Notes: generated by a model from the sequence alone, not told the origin. 42,364 nt of DNA from Candidatus Margulisiibacteriota bacterium (GCA_003242895.1 QKMY01000064.1:1-42364), one strand, 5' to 3'. Positions 8,170-15,939 are shown, counted from the stretch's first letter. A program made the numbers and translations.

Positions 8170-8466
8170 TATTAATACCCCATATACTTTCTATCTAAGA
8201 CGAATGAGAGTGTTTATAGTTACGATCTGTTTTTATAAGACCATAGTTTGCAGCATTTATTAATAATAGTGATGACTTAAAGCCAGACTATAACTTATAT
8301 AGTTTAATACTTTTCCTGTAAAATTCAATATAGACTCTTCTTGACATATTTCTGTAGATATAATAAATCTACCTTAGAATACAATTGCTTAATACGGAAT
8401 CAGTAAGGAATAATGTGCCATATTCTTGAATTGTAATTATTACGCTTGCAGCAGCAGGGGAATGAT
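8170..8466. promoter_or_regulatory. Divergent promoter region between sigma factor and membrane protein
   Basis: 297 bases separate two divergent genes. On plus, TTGACA at 8341-8346 and TATAAT at 8359-8364 are both perfect matches, but only 12 bases apart, too close to form one sigma-70 promoter, so each may belong to a different start. The region is AT-rich and holds no gene I can support. Confidence 0.4.
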
Positions 8467-10038
8467 ATGAATTTAGGAATAATCCTTCGATTAAATTCTA
8501 GAGAGATATTTAAATATAGCTTGCTTGTGGGGATTCTAGCTACTTTTATCGATGCCGTAATAGCTCATGGTATCTGGAGGGGAACTGATCCTTACTGGAC
8601 TTATTGGGTAACGAATGTGTTCCTTTTTAGTACAGTATTTTCTATCGGAGCTACTTTCTGGGGTGTCGGGCTCCGACAGGGACTTGTTCTAAGTTTTTTC
8701 AGTGCCTGGGCTTTTGCTTTCTATTATGATTATTTTGCACCGTTAGGGCTTCCTCAGGAGTCTTGGTGGCTGGAGTCCCGGGATTTGTGGACTGCCGGAT
8801 TTGTGACTTGTTATCTGGTTGTGTTAGCCGGGTATCTTATCTCCTTATGGATGTGGCTTCGAATAAAAGCAAGAAAAGAGTCTTCCGAACTATCAACTCT
8901 GGCTACCTGTGAACATGTTGAAATCTTAAGATTTACAGTTATTGCCAGCCTTGCGGTCCTCATCGTCGATGGTTTAATTACTCAGGGATTATTATTCAGG
9001 CATTTTCCAGGAGTGACTTTTTATTTCCAGCGTTTTTTATTGTCTTATATAGTCCTCTATTTCTGGACAGTGTATATCGGGTTCGAAAAACAGGGGATAT
9101 TTTCCTCTGCTTTTTTGCTGAGCTTGATATGGACGGGCTACTCTATGTATCTTGGTCCGGTAGATTTGCCATTATCTCCTCCCCGGTACCTTAACTATAT
9201 TCCACTCTGGTTAAAGGTGTTTCCCGGTAGTTTTCTTTCTATTTTCACCGGCATATTTATTTTGTCCCGTTTGATCCCCCAAAAAAAACCTAACTCAGTG
9301 GTTTTGATCTCAGCAGTTTTTGTTTCCATTATAGCCCTAGGCAATCCTCTCTTTGCATCCGAAGGCCTTTTTGCGTCAGCTGCAGCTTCTGGGAGCGGGT
9401 CGAGTTATTTTGGCGCTGATCCTTATAATTTGAAGATAGTCCAGCCTATGATCGGTTCTATCAAACTTCAGGTAAACGATATCGGTAACCGAGAATCGCA
9501 AGTAAAGAATAATGATAAAGTAAATATCGTATCTAATTTTATGGCAGGGAATTCAGCTTATCGAGTGGTTATTACGAGAGCTATGCCGCGTCACCCACTC
9601 GGGACCTATCCTGTCTGGATGGGGGTTGCGTTTAATCCTAAGATACATGGAATGACAGGGATCGGAACAAGCAAATTGCCCGAGATAATCCCTGAGATAG
9701 CTGTGTGGGGGTGGGCTGAAGTCTGGAAAGACGGGAAACTAATTTCCAAAATGGTTCCTGCGCAAGTTACGGTAATAGCCAAAGGGGCTACGAAAGGAAT
9801 TACCTTGGAAGTCGGTGCCGAAGAGAAAGATCTTGTTGGTGATCCTGCCGGTTATATCCATGTGCGCTGGCCAAAGGTATCTTCAGTCAATTTGCCGGTA
9901 ATAGCGATATATAGCCGGGAGATGGGAGGCTGGATTGTTTTGATAGCTATTAATCTGGCTTTTTTATGGCTTATTATAGACTCTCCCTATCGAATTAAAA
10001 AAAAAGGATTCACAAGGAAACAGGTAAAAGCTAGATGA
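8467..10038 (+). CDS. Polytopic membrane protein with internal duplication and extracytoplasmic C-terminal domain
   Basis: Unrecognised 523-aa membrane protein. Two similar multi-span units follow one another (about residues 14-129 and 155-266). Each has an Asp in an early helix (FIDAVIAHG and IVDGLITQG), and each has a YxxYxxPxxLP motif (YYDYFAPLGLP and YSMYLGPVDLP). After a further hydrophobic segment comes a ~190-residue Gly/Ser-rich then beta-rich domain (about 300-485), with PVWMGVAFNPKIHGMTGIG and PEIAVWGWAEVWKDGK, probably outside the inner membrane. A final transmembrane helix and a basic tail follow. The ATG at 8467 is chosen for the AGGGG seven bases upstream; the frame also allows a TTG at 8446. 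It converges on moaA with a 19-base gap. It may be a transporter or an assembly factor; neither is shown. Confidence 0.85.
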   Translation: MNLGIILRLNSREIFKYSLLVGILATFIDAVIAHGIWRGTDPYWTYWVTNVFLFSTVFSIGATFWGVGLRQGLVLSFFSAWAFAFYYDYFAPLGLPQESWWLESRDLWTAGFVTCYLVVLAGYLISLWMWLRIKARKESSELSTLATCEHVEILRFTVIASLAVLIVDGLITQGLLFRHFPGVTFYFQRFLLSYIVLYFWTVYIGFEKQGIFSSAFLLSLIWTGYSMYLGPVDLPLSPPRYLNYIPLWLKVFPGSFLSIFTGIFILSRLIPQKKPNSVVLISAVFVSIIALGNPLFASEGLFASAAASGSGSSYFGADPYNLKIVQPMIGSIKLQVNDIGNRESQVKNNDKVNIVSNFMAGNSAYRVVITRAMPRHPLGTYPVWMGVAFNPKIHGMTGIGTSKLPEIIPEIAVWGWAEVWKDGKLISKMVPAQVTVIAKGATKGITLEVGAEEKDLVGDPAGYIHVRWPKVSSVNLPVIAIYSREMGGWIVLIAINLAFLWLIIDSPYRIKKKGFTRKQVKAR

Positions 10039-10057
10039 AATGGAGCTTTCTCTTTAC

Positions 10058-10861
10058 TCAACCGCCTATTTGTACCATGCAGTCATTCGAATTATACGTG
10101 CCGCATTTTGGTTTGTTTTGCACGGCTTGATCGAGGGCTTCGGTCATTGTAAGCTCGCCGATATTAACCTCATAATCTGAGAATAAACAGGGTTTTAGTT
10201 TCCCATCACAGGTGAGCCTGAGCCTGTTGCATAGCTCACATTGTCCGGCATTTGCATTTTCAATGATATAGCGTTGCCCCGTTTTTAAGTTCATTTCTTT
10301 AATGAACCGTATTTCCAGCCCATTTTTTTTTGCAAATTGAGTCAGGTCATCAAGTTCGTTTTCATTAAAATCTTTGATAACGACGGTATTAATCTTGATT
10401 GTGGTAAACCTGGCTTTTTTGGCTGTGTGTATCCCTTCGATGACATCTGCTAATTTTCCTCCCCTGGTCAAATAGGAGAACTTTTCGGGGACCAATGTGT
10501 CCAAGCTTATATTTAGCCGCTGAAGGCCTGCGGCTTTTAGCTTGTATGCATAGTGTGGTAAGAGAGAGCCGTTGGTTGTCATGCATAGGTCTTTAATTCC
10601 TGGGATCGAACTGATAAGCTGTATCAGGTAAACAATGTTTTTTCTCACGAGTGGTTCTCCTCCGGTGATCCTTACTTTGTCGATTCCGGATGCAACGTAT
10701 GCTTTGACTATCTCGTGAATTTTTTCAAGCGAAAGTATTTCTTCGTGTTTTTTTAGCGTAACGCCTTCTTCCGGACGGCAGTATTTGCAGGCGTAGTTAC
10801 ATTTATCTGTTACTGAAACCCTGAGATAATTAATTTTTCGCCCGTAGCTGTCAAAAAGCAT
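10058..10861 (-). CDS. moaA: GTP 3',8-cyclase MoaA, compact form
   Basis: Radical-SAM enzyme that rearranges GTP in the first step of molybdopterin synthesis. The N-terminal [4Fe-4S] motif CNYACKYC is present, followed by ITGGEPLVR, TTNG and the LNISLDTL block. The C-terminal second cluster motif is intact: CELC, thirteen residues, Cys (CNRLRLTCDGKLKPC), and the protein ends in the conserved GG. At 267 aa it is about 60 residues shorter than usual. The segment normally between the IRFIEYMP-like strand and the second cluster (including the W and IGFI...PVS region) is reduced to about 20 residues. An AGGAG site precedes the ATG. It starts one base after the mobA stop, so the two are cotranscribed. 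Confidence 0.93.
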   Translation of the reverse strand: MLFDSYGRKINYLRVSVTDKCNYACKYCRPEEGVTLKKHEEILSLEKIHEIVKAYVASGIDKVRITGGEPLVRKNIVYLIQLISSIPGIKDLCMTTNGSLLPHYAYKLKAAGLQRLNISLDTLVPEKFSYLTRGGKLADVIEGIHTAKKARFTTIKINTVVIKDFNENELDDLTQFAKKNGLEIRFIKEMNLKTGQRYIIENANAGQCELCNRLRLTCDGKLKPCLFSDYEVNIGELTMTEALDQAVQNKPKCGTYNSNDCMVQIGG

Positions 10862-10862
10862 T

Positions 10863-11462
10863 TTATCTCCTGTTTATCATCGTTTCTGCCATTTTTATAT
10901 CAGTTTCAGTATTTAAATTAATAAATGATCTCATATCAGGATCAAGTTCCTTTATTGTCTTTTCATTAATGTATTTTGCCTTTACTTTTTGCAGAAAGGA
11001 AATTATCCGGCCTCGTTTTTCCTTCATGGCGTTTTCGATAGCCGGTAAACAATTGCGGGAGTAGATGGCGAAAAGAGGTTCGTAATTGCCTTGAACAACG
11101 GGAATAACCGCATCATATTCAGCACAATTGTTTTGCAGATAGCTGAATAGCTTTTCATGGAAAAATGGCATATCAACGGCAGTAACAAAATTGTGGAGGC
11201 TTGAACTGGCTAATAATCCGCTATAGATCCCCATTAACGGGCCCTGCTGTTTTTCTTTATCGATAGCAATTTTTTCTTCATAGTTTGTATAGAGTTCCGG
11301 GCGGTTGGTAACAATGATCAGTTGGGTACTCTTTTTTTTAAGTGTAGCGATCTTTCTGTCAATAAGATATTTTCCGTCGAAGGTAACAAAGGCTTTTTCT
11401 ATATTGCCTAACCGAGTTCCTTCTCCGCCTGCCAAAATTATTGAGGTAAGTTTATTTTTCAC
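10863..11462 (-). CDS. mobA: Molybdenum cofactor guanylyltransferase-like NTP transferase (MobA family)
   Basis: A nucleotidyltransferase that would attach GMP (or CMP) to molybdopterin. The N-terminal nucleotide-binding loop LAGGEGTRLG is present, but the family motif RMGxDK reads RLGNIEKAF, with Glu in place of Asp. The metal-binding AVDMPF and the downstream AEYDAVIPV and NYEPLFAIYS blocks fit MobA. The length, 199 aa, is typical. The start is uncertain: GTG at 11462 overlaps the end of the upstream gene, while a TTG at 11477 is also in frame; neither has a strong ribosome binding site, which suggests translational coupling. It lies between a small conserved protein and moaA, so a cofactor role is well supported; the nucleotide used is not. 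Confidence 0.85.
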   Translation of the reverse strand: MKNKLTSIILAGGEGTRLGNIEKAFVTFDGKYLIDRKIATLKKKSTQLIIVTNRPELYTNYEEKIAIDKEKQQGPLMGIYSGLLASSSLHNFVTAVDMPFFHEKLFSYLQNNCAEYDAVIPVVQGNYEPLFAIYSRNCLPAIENAMKEKRGRIISFLQKVKAKYINEKTIKELDPDMRSFINLNTETDIKMAETMINRR

Positions 11463-11631
11463 GTAATTTAATGACAATTTCTTTGTGGCCTTCAGTACCT
11501 TTTAGAGGTTTTAGCAGACCTAGAATTGTCGAGGCAACTATTTCCTGTATAAAAGGGTTTAATCCAATTTGCTTGTTATTCACTTCGATTTCTACTTCCA
11601 TTGACTTGTTATGCTCATTACAACAGCTCAT
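11452..11631 (-). CDS. Small conserved protein heading the mobA-moaA operon, 59 aa
   Basis: A short acidic protein beginning MSCCNEHNKS, followed by EVEIEVNNKQIGLNPFIQEI and a hydrophobic helix ending in GLLKPLKG, then a Lys/Glu-rich strand. I chose ATG 11631 because AAGGAGAATAATT is directly upstream; the frame extends to 11667 without such a site. Its end overlaps the start of mobA. From memory, similar small proteins (a beta strand, NPFVQEI-like motif, helix, strand) occur beside molybdenum or tungsten cofactor genes in anaerobes, but no function is known to me. The adjacent cysteines at the N-terminus could bind metal; this is an inference. Confidence 0.8.
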   Translation of the reverse strand: MSCCNEHNKSMEVEIEVNNKQIGLNPFIQEIVASTILGLLKPLKGTEGHKEIVIKLREK

Positions 11632-11867
11632 AATTATTCTCCTTAAATACCGGTAGTTTTCGGACATTTCCCGTTAGCAAAGGGACCCTGTTTATTGGTC
11701 GCTGGCTAGTTTCCTTGCTGCCGGAGCGGGATTATTATTAATGCTTATGGTAACATAAGCTGTTGGTTTTTTGAACAGGTTAGCTGGACTGTCCTGTCTT
11801 AAACAGTGAATTATATACTAAATACAGCTATAGAGTTCTTGTGTATAATTTAAGTGGAGTGTTTCTG

Positions 11868-12308
11868 GTGGTTATTAAAAAGAAATTATACGCGTTAAGA
11901 AAATATCTGTTTATCGGAGGCGGTGGGTTCTTCGGTGCTGTTGCAAGGGTTTTGCTAAAAAAACTGATGCTTGTTTATCCTTTGAGTCATTTTCCTTATG
12001 TTACGCTGTTTATTAATATTTCCGGTAGTTTCTTTCTGGCATTGTTTATTACATTGGCATTAGATTTATGGGAACTTGACTCTGATATACGCCTAGGTGT
12101 GGCGACTGGTTTTTTTGGTGCATATACTACCTTTTCTGCATTTTGCAAAGAAACTGTAGATTTATCTATTCAGGGAGCATATACGTTTGCGTTATTCTAT
12201 ATGGTGAATTCTGTGGTACTAGGGCTATTGGCTACGTATTGCGGTATTTTGATCGCTCGAAAAATCATTCTTATTGTGACAAAAGAAGAGATCGATGAGA
12301 CGTTGTGA
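11868..12308 (+). CDS. crcB: Fluoride ion channel, first subunit (Fluc/CrcB family)
   Basis: A four-helix membrane protein of the CrcB/Fluc family, which exports fluoride passively as a dual-topology or paired dimer. Family motifs are GGGGFFGAVAR (about residues 17-27), the Asn-containing NISGSFFLALF and the pore motif GFFGAYTTFSAF. A basic stretch precedes the first helix. I prefer GTG 11868 (146 aa), which has GGAG upstream; the frame is open to a GTG at 11841. The gene is followed 21 bases later by a second CrcB and then DUF190, a common arrangement. Two divergent CrcB subunits suggest a heterodimer, as inferred for other tandem pairs. No fluoride riboswitch was recognised in the 170 bases upstream. 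Confidence 0.9.
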   Translation: MVIKKKLYALRKYLFIGGGGFFGAVARVLLKKLMLVYPLSHFPYVTLFINISGSFFLALFITLALDLWELDSDIRLGVATGFFGAYTTFSAFCKETVDLSIQGAYTFALFYMVNSVVLGLLATYCGILIARKIILIVTKEEIDETL

Positions 12309-12329
12309 GCTAAAGAGTGAGGAAGGCAA

Positions 12330-12686
12330 ATGACCTATTTATTGGTTGGTATTGGCGGGATATTGGGAAGTTTTACGAGATATGTCCTCGGCAGGTTCGT
12401 GTCGGAGAAAGCTTCTTCAACAATTCCGATGGGGACAGTGCTCGTCAATATTTCGGGTGCATTTTTTTTGGGTGTATTTAGCGCAAGCGGTGTAAGTCAG
12501 CATTGGTACCATCTTATTGCAGATGGATTTCTTGGTGCATATACTACCTTTTCTACCTTTATGTATGAAGGATTTAATCTTTTTCAGGATCGGGAAATGC
12601 TTAATGCTTTTATCTATATTATCTTTTCTCTGCTTTTTGGTATTATCGGTTTTGCTCTGGGTATGATGATTGCTCGATATTTATAA
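12330..12686 (+). CDS. crcB: Fluoride ion channel, second subunit (Fluc/CrcB family)
   Basis: Second CrcB/Fluc subunit, 118 aa, four transmembrane segments. Motifs are GIGGILGSFTRYVLG at the N-terminus, LVNISGAFFLG, and GFLGAYTTFSTFMYE. A GAGGAAGG sequence precedes the ATG. At protein level it differs widely from the first subunit outside the motifs, yet 23 consecutive nucleotides covering the pore motif are identical in both genes (12115-12137 and 12532-12554). The DUF190 gene follows directly. Together they form a fluoride-resistance cassette. Confidence 0.93.
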   Translation: MTYLLVGIGGILGSFTRYVLGRFVSEKASSTIPMGTVLVNISGAFFLGVFSASGVSQHWYHLIADGFLGAYTTFSTFMYEGFNLFQDREMLNAFIYIIFSLLFGIIGFALGMMIARYL

Positions 12687-12702
12687 ATTGGAGGTGGGGG
12701 GG

Positions 12703-13032
12703 ATGGATCTGAGTGGAAAATGTAAGCTTTTGACCATTTATATCAATGAAGATGCGAAGTATGACGGACATAATCTTTATCATTATCTGGTATTAAAATT
12801 GAAAGAAATGGGAGTTGCTGGCGTTACCGTGAGCAGGGGCCTAGAAAGTTATGGCAAGAATAAGCGGCTGCATACAGCGAAAATCTTGGACTTATCCCTA
12901 AGCCTTCCGATAATTGTTGAAGTTATTGATACTGAGGAACAGATCGATCGAATTCTTCCCATTGTGAAATCGGTAGTAAACGGAGGGTTAATTACACTGA
13001 CAAGCATAGAAGTTGTGCAATACGGAAAATAA
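12703..13032 (+). CDS. DUF190 family protein
   Basis: 109-aa soluble protein of the DUF190 family, a small alpha/beta ferredoxin-like fold related to PII proteins. Features: an N-terminal strand (KLLTIYINEDAK), a helix, the GVAGVTVSRGLESYG motif, then LSLSLPIIVEVIDTEEQID and a C-terminal strand. ATG 12703 is chosen for the GGAGGTGGGG directly upstream; an in-frame TTG at 12670 would overlap crcB. DUF190 genes are frequently found next to crcB, and a role in controlling or assisting the channel is assumed but not established. It is the last gene of this operon. Confidence 0.9.
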   Translation: MDLSGKCKLLTIYINEDAKYDGHNLYHYLVLKLKEMGVAGVTVSRGLESYGKNKRLHTAKILDLSLSLPIIVEVIDTEEQIDRILPIVKSVVNGGLITLTSIEVVQYGK

Positions 13033-13037
13033 AAATA

Positions 13038-13067
13038 TTGACAATCCTACTCCTTTATCTTTAAAAT
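13038..13067 (+). promoter_or_regulatory. Candidate sigma-70 promoter for the OFA transporter
   Basis: TTGACA (13038-13043), an 18-base spacer and TAAAAT (13062-13067) give a near-consensus promoter. It lies about 250 bases before the OFA-family gene and directly after the DUF190 stop codon. The expected start, near 13074, is just upstream of the palindrome at 13080-13097. Confidence 0.45.
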
Positions 13068-13079
13068 GCCAGCTGCTAT

Positions 13080-13097
13080 ATGTGATTTGATTCACAT
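13080..13097. promoter_or_regulatory. Perfect CRP/FNR-type palindrome
   Basis: ATGTGA, six bases (TTTGAT), TCACAT: an exact match to the CRP-type half sites TGTGA-N6-TCACA, extended by one paired base on each side. It could repress the promoter just upstream, or act on a weaker one further downstream (GATAAT at 13122-13127). Whether the regulator is CRP-like or another family member is unknown; none is encoded in the window. Confidence 0.55.
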
Positions 13098-13316
13098 GCC
13101 GCAGAGATTTTGTGAAGGGAGGATAATTGTTTTGTTGTTGTTGGCAATTTTTTGCAAAGCCGTATAACAACGGGATAAGGGAAAAGCATATTTGGTTTTT
13201 CTAAAAGCATGAGGCTATTACAACATAGTAAAACTTGATATGGTTTTCTATAATTATGCCTTACTAGCAACAGAAATAATGTAATTTAATAAAAATAATA
13301 AAGAGGAGTTAGGGAA

Positions 13317-14558
13317 ATGAAGAAAATACAGAATAGATGGTTTGTTGCCATCGCCGGAGTTGTTATGCAGCTTATGCTAGGCTCAGTTTACGGTTGGAGC
13401 GTATTTAAGAAACCAATAATGGAGCTTAACCAATGGACAAAGCCAGAAGTTGGTATGGCTTTTACTCTTGTAATATTCTTTTTAGGTTTTGCGGCAGCGG
13501 TTGGAGGTAAGTATGTAGATAAAGCTGGCGCCAGAAAAATTGCTACTATCGGAGGGATCCTGTTTGCTATCGGGACTCTTGGTGCAGCTTATGCAATACA
13601 GACTTCTAATTTGATCCTTTTATATGTTTTCTATGGTGTTATTGCCGGTATCGGTAATGGGCTTGGGTATCTAACTCCGATTGCTGTCCTGGTAAGATGG
13701 TTTCCTGATAAAAAAGGCCTTATCACTGGCATGGCAGTTATGGGTTTTGGCCTTGGCGCTGCGGCAGTCGGGCAAATTGCTCCTTTATTAATTAAGAATC
13801 CACAGATCGGTGTTGCAAATACTTTTTATTTATTCGGAATAATATTTTTTGTTGTTCTTACAATAGCTGCACAATTCCTTAACAATCCACCGGCAGACTA
13901 CTCAGTAGCAGCAGCTAGCGCAAAACAATCTGCGACTAAGGTTTCATCTGCAACTTTACCGGAAGCGCTAAAAATGAACCAGTTCTATCTGTTATGGATT
14001 GCTTTCTGCATTAATATAACAGCAGGTATCGCGCTTGTAAGCAATCTTTCACCAATGGCACAATCCCAGCTAAAAATTACAGCTGTTGCAGCCGGTACAA
14101 TCGTTGCTATTGCCTCGCTATTTAATGGATTCGGAAGGCTGTTTTGGGCAGCTATTTCTGACAAGCTAGGAAGAAAAACTGCATTTGTTTTGATTATCGC
14201 TACACAGATTCCTGCCTTCCTATTTTTACCGCAGACTACCAGCTTCGCAGTATTTGTAGCTCTTACCTGCTATATTTTTCTCTGCTATGGCGGGGGGTTT
14301 GGAACTATGCCATCATTCGCAGCGGATACGTTCGGATCAAAGAATATCGGACAGATTTATGGTAAGATCCTATTTGCCTGGGCAGTTGCAGGTGCAGCCG
14401 GACCGATGTTGCTTGATCTGCTAAATGACTCAAAACTAGCATTTACAGGTGCAGCTGGAATTCTTTTAATTGGTCTTGTCTTGATAAGTTTATACAAAAA
14501 GCCGGTCTTAAAAAATACACAAACACCTATACCAGAACTAAAACCAGTTACTGTGTAG
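13317..14558 (+). CDS. OFA family major facilitator (oxalate/formate antiporter-like)
   Basis: 413-aa, twelve-span MFS permease of the oxalate:formate antiporter family. Typical for the family are the N-terminal NRWFVAIAGVVMQLMLGSVY and YGWSVFKKPI, the loop GGKYVDKAGARKIATIGG, VRWFPDKKGLITGMAVMGFG, and in the second half FNGFGRLFWAAISDKLGRK. AGAGGAG lies upstream of the ATG. The gene is a single transcription unit: a long leader with a CRP-like palindrome before it and a terminator after it. OFA members carry small organic acids (oxalate, formate, lactate, pyruvate); the substrate cannot be told from sequence. Its place between two molybdenum-cofactor clusters makes formate a tempting but unproven guess. 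Confidence 0.93.
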   Translation: MKKIQNRWFVAIAGVVMQLMLGSVYGWSVFKKPIMELNQWTKPEVGMAFTLVIFFLGFAAAVGGKYVDKAGARKIATIGGILFAIGTLGAAYAIQTSNLILLYVFYGVIAGIGNGLGYLTPIAVLVRWFPDKKGLITGMAVMGFGLGAAAVGQIAPLLIKNPQIGVANTFYLFGIIFFVVLTIAAQFLNNPPADYSVAAASAKQSATKVSSATLPEALKMNQFYLLWIAFCINITAGIALVSNLSPMAQSQLKITAVAAGTIVAIASLFNGFGRLFWAAISDKLGRKTAFVLIIATQIPAFLFLPQTTSFAVFVALTCYIFLCYGGGFGTMPSFAADTFGSKNIGQIYGKILFAWAVAGAAGPMLLDLLNDSKLAFTGAAGILLIGLVLISLYKKPVLKNTQTPIPELKPVTV

Positions 14559-14580
14559 GCCAGTTGCTATAAAACCCGAA

Positions 14581-14612
14581 AAAACCCCAGGGCAAATTCC
14601 CTGGGGTTTTTT
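14581..14612 (+). terminator. Rho-independent terminator after the OFA transporter
   Basis: A 12-bp stem (AAAACCCCAGGG with CCCTGGGGTTTT), a six-base loop, and a T run continuing to 14612. It lies 22 bases after the stop codon and separates the transporter from moeA. Confidence 0.93.
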
Positions 14613-14681
14613 GTAGGATACCGGCGTTTACACTCTTATTTCAATGATTCTATTTACGCTTAACCCATACCTTCAAATCAG

Positions 14682-14696
14682 ATAATATGATATTAT
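14682..14696. promoter_or_regulatory. AT-rich perfect palindrome upstream of moeA
   Basis: ATAATAT, one central G, ATATTAT: perfect 7-base arms, 27 bases before the moeA ATG. It overlaps possible -10 sequences (GATAAT, TATTAT) and may be an operator or simply part of the promoter. No binding protein can be assigned. Confidence 0.35.
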
Positions 14697-14723
14697 TACT
14701 CAACTCCCGAGCAGGAACTAATT

Positions 14724-15911
14724 ATGATTACACGCATAGAAGCAATCAAACTAATTCGAGACCATACGCAGACAATCAATCCAATCGATTTGCCAGTGCA
14801 GCAAACCTTGGGAAGCGTGCTGGCTGAACCGGTATACTCACGTCTTGACCTTCCTCCATTTAATAAGTCCGCAATGGATGGATATGCTGTCATCGAGAAT
14901 GAGAGCGCTACAGAATTGTCAGTCATCGGCATAATTAAGGCTGGAGACTTTATTGATTTTGAATTGTGCCCAGGCCAAACTGTTAAGATTATGACCGGGG
15001 CCCGTATCCCTGTTAGTGCCGGGAATGTGATAATAAAGGAAGACGTGTCCATTATTTCTGATGAAATGATTCGGGTTAATCATTATCGGAATAAGAAGAA
15101 CATCTGTTACCAGGGAGAGGATGTACGAAAAGGTGATCTCATCTATCAAGAGGGCGAACTTGTTACGCCAATCGTTATCGCTAATATTATTTCTTCGGGG
15201 ATTAGCAATGTAAAAGCATATAAAAAACCGTCTATAGCAATAATTACTACTGGGGATGAATTGCTCGAAGCCGGAGAAGCTTACCAGGAGGGCAAGATAT
15301 ACAATAGTAATGGCCCGTTACTTAAGGGCTTATTGCATGATAGAGGTTACTTTGCGGTATCGGTTGTTAAACTCCCTGATGATAAAGATAAGATTGTGCT
15401 ACAGTTGCCGGAAATCTTAAATTCTCATGATCTGATTGTATTTACCGGAGGAATATCGGTGGGTGAATATGACTTTACGAAGGAAAGCCTCGAAGCGGTT
15501 GGAGGGAAACTGGTTTTTCACAATATTGCCATGAAACCGGGCAAGCCGGTAGCGTTTTTTACCTGGGGCCATAAACCTGTTTTTGCCTTGCCAGGCAATC
15601 CGGTTTCCGTGTTTCTCTCGTTTTATTTGTTTGTTCTCCCCGTATTTCGGATAATGCAGGGAAGAAAAACGGTTCGACAGGCTTTTTTGTCGATAACTTT
15701 AATCAGTGATTTTATCGTTAAAAACAATGAGCGGGAACAATTTATTCCCGTTTATCTCAATGAAAACAATACTATTGAAGCTATCACGTTCCATGGCTCC
15801 GGGCATCTCCTGGCACTGAATACTTGTAATGCGTTCCTTATAGTACCGAAAGGAACTCAGGAACTCAAAGCCGGGCAAGAAGTTGAAGTTTTTATGATCA
15901 ATAATATGTAA
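14724..15911 (+). CDS. moeA: Molybdopterin molybdenumtransferase MoeA
   Basis: Inserts molybdate into adenylylated molybdopterin. The 395 residues contain the family motifs in order: FNKSAMDGYAV (about residue 48), KIMTGARIP, DVRKGD, AIITTGDEL, SNGPLL, TGGISVGEYDF, AMKPGKP and ALPGNPVS, with the C-terminal domain IV from about residue 320. AGGAAC lies upstream of the ATG. It starts a three-gene operon, moeA-moaC-MOSC/mogA, and is separated from the preceding transporter by a terminator. The length is normal and no key motif is missing. Confidence 0.96.
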   Translation: MITRIEAIKLIRDHTQTINPIDLPVQQTLGSVLAEPVYSRLDLPPFNKSAMDGYAVIENESATELSVIGIIKAGDFIDFELCPGQTVKIMTGARIPVSAGNVIIKEDVSIISDEMIRVNHYRNKKNICYQGEDVRKGDLIYQEGELVTPIVIANIISSGISNVKAYKKPSIAIITTGDELLEAGEAYQEGKIYNSNGPLLKGLLHDRGYFAVSVVKLPDDKDKIVLQLPEILNSHDLIVFTGGISVGEYDFTKESLEAVGGKLVFHNIAMKPGKPVAFFTWGHKPVFALPGNPVSVFLSFYLFVLPVFRIMQGRKTVRQAFLSITLISDFIVKNNEREQFIPVYLNENNTIEAITFHGSGHLLALNTCNAFLIVPKGTQELKAGQEVEVFMINNM

Positions 15912-15939
15912 TAAATTAAAAAGTTAGAAAGGTAACAAT

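Noticed and set aside
11668-11867. Possible fluoride or molybdenum-cofactor riboswitch
   Set aside because: The conserved motifs of neither riboswitch could be found by eye in the region between the two divergent operons.
12988-13270. Minus-strand open frames between DUF190 and the OFA transporter
   Set aside because: Antisense to a promoter-like region with a CRP-type palindrome; composition is not protein-like and the frames overlap each other.
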